Source: Paraniabella hibiscisoli
Lineage (GTDB): Bacteria; Bacteroidota; Bacteroidia; Chitinophagales; Chitinophagaceae
DNA length: 64,000 bases
Reading direction: 5' to 3'
NCBI RefSeq assembly: GCF_022512515.1
Contig: NZ_JAKWBK010000001.1
Coordinates: forward strand, 2,170,001 to 2,234,000
The number at the start of each line of letters is the position of its first letter. Positions within the stretch are counted from its first letter, which is position 1. The translations under genes were made by a program, and so were the position numbers. Shown piece after piece: positions 63,410 through 64,000 of the stretch. The notes under the pieces are model-generated. The model worked only from the letters and a program-made list of their open reading frames with translations. It was not told the origin of the DNA and searched no databases.

Positions 63410-64000
63410 AAGGATACAAATATTAAGTACTAAAATCCTTGATGAGGCACTCCTTGCAGAAGCAGCCAATCATGAAATTGACATTGCCTGTCTTCCTTTT
63501 ATTGAGACACAGGCTGTCGCTGATGAGGATCTCATTGATTCCCTCAAGCGCTTAAGTGGTCAACCCATCACTGCTATATTTACCAGTTCGAGATCTGTTA
63601 CAGCGGTATCTGCACTGATAAAGGAAAGCGTTAGCTGGAATATTTATTGCCTTTTCGGGGCTACAAAAGAACAGGTACAGATACATTTTCCTCAATCAAC
63701 CGTATATGCAACAGTTGCAGATAGTGCTTCATTAGCAGAAGAAATAATAGCAGCTGGAATTAAAGAAGCTTATTTTTTTGTGGCGATAAAAGAATGGACA
63801 CCATCCCTGAAAAGCTGGCTGGCAAAACCGATTTAAAGCAATTGATTGTGTATACCACGCACGAAGTAGCTCATGCCATAACACAGTTGTTTGATGGTAT
63901 ATTGTTTTTTAGTCCGAGCGCTGTCAAAAGCTTTTGCAGTGTGAACAAGGTGGGGCTGCACACTATTTGTTTTGCAGTAGGGAATACAACAGCAGGATCT
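63399..64000 (+). CDS. hemD: Uroporphyrinogen-III synthase, partial at right end (frame break at ~63776)
   Basis: Starts at the ATG 63399, overlapping the hemC stop by 11 nt, and runs off the window. Adding one T to the T7 run 63773-63779 gives FFCGDKRMDTIPEKLAGKTD, a motif typical of Bacteroidota HemD, then VYTTHEVAHAITQLFDGILF and FFSPSAVKSFCSVNKVGLHT. HemD inverts ring D of hydroxymethylbilane on closure. Its place after hemA-hemC matches the usual order. Confidence 0.9.

Overview
The window looks like a chromosomal segment of a Bacteroidota bacterium, most likely family Chitinophagaceae (inference). Supporting signs are a SusC/SusD outer-membrane pair, promoter boxes of the TAnnTTTG type, a futalosine-pathway menaquinone gene (mqnA), a LigD/Ku end-joining pair, a short ProRS without editing insert, a OmpP1/FadL-like porin and a HemD carrying the FFCGDKR motif. 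I count about 61 protein genes and no rRNA, tRNA, CRISPR array, phage or insertion sequence.

The dominant property of the sequence is technical. About 33 of the 61 genes are broken by roughly 50 single- or double-base frame changes. Nearly all lie in runs of A/T (rarely G/C), and most are repaired by restoring one base. Essential genes (ychF, frr, proS, purB, hemA) are hit as often as accessory ones, so these are best read as homopolymer under-calls in the assembly, not pseudogenes. Such genes are given here as one CDS over the full repaired span, with the break noted.

Layout. 1-4.9 kb: partial membrane protein, LuxE-type acyl-protein synthetase, two hypothetical proteins, ychF, YhcG/DUF1016 nuclease-like protein. 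4.9-12.8 kb: SpmA/SpmB-like membrane protein, then a minus-strand block of DeoR regulator, SusC, SusD and DUF4397 lipoprotein. 13-18 kb: carA, queuosine-precursor transporter, small membrane protein, YfhO-like membrane protein. 18.1-23.7 kb: a surface-glycan cluster of four glycosyltransferases, a SAM methyltransferase and an FkbM methyltransferase. 23.7-31.6 kb: mqnA, purB, lipoprotein, prfC, ligD and ku. 31.8-38.8 kb: an L-arabinose operon (GH43, araB, araD, araA, sodium symporter) closed by a strong terminator. 38.9-46.1 kb: EcsC-like protein, secreted protein, transketolase N-subunit, WecA/MraY-type transferase, frr, PPK2, mscL, scpA, OsmC. 46.2-53.3 kb: OmpP1 porin, Gly/Trp-rich lipoprotein, proS, DUF3108, flippase-like protein, ruvC, small protein. 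53.5-56.3 kb: atpB-E-F-H, terminated without atpA. 56.3-64 kb: secreted protein, Tat-type metallophosphoesterase, then a haem cluster (hemJ, four-helix protein, OsmC, hemH on minus; hemA-hemC-hemD on plus, running off the right end).

The coherent systems are arabinan/arabinose catabolism, haem synthesis from glutamyl-tRNA onward, the F0 sector of ATP synthase with the delta subunit, NHEJ repair, and glycan assembly. No gene set here is clearly a new defence or biosynthetic system. The most interesting non-coding signals are a structured 214-nt spacer between atpE and atpF, a repeated leader element containing GTGCGACGC upstream of two unrelated genes, a tandem operator-like repeat before the DeoR gene, and a 25-bp perfect palindrome inside the DUF1016 gene.
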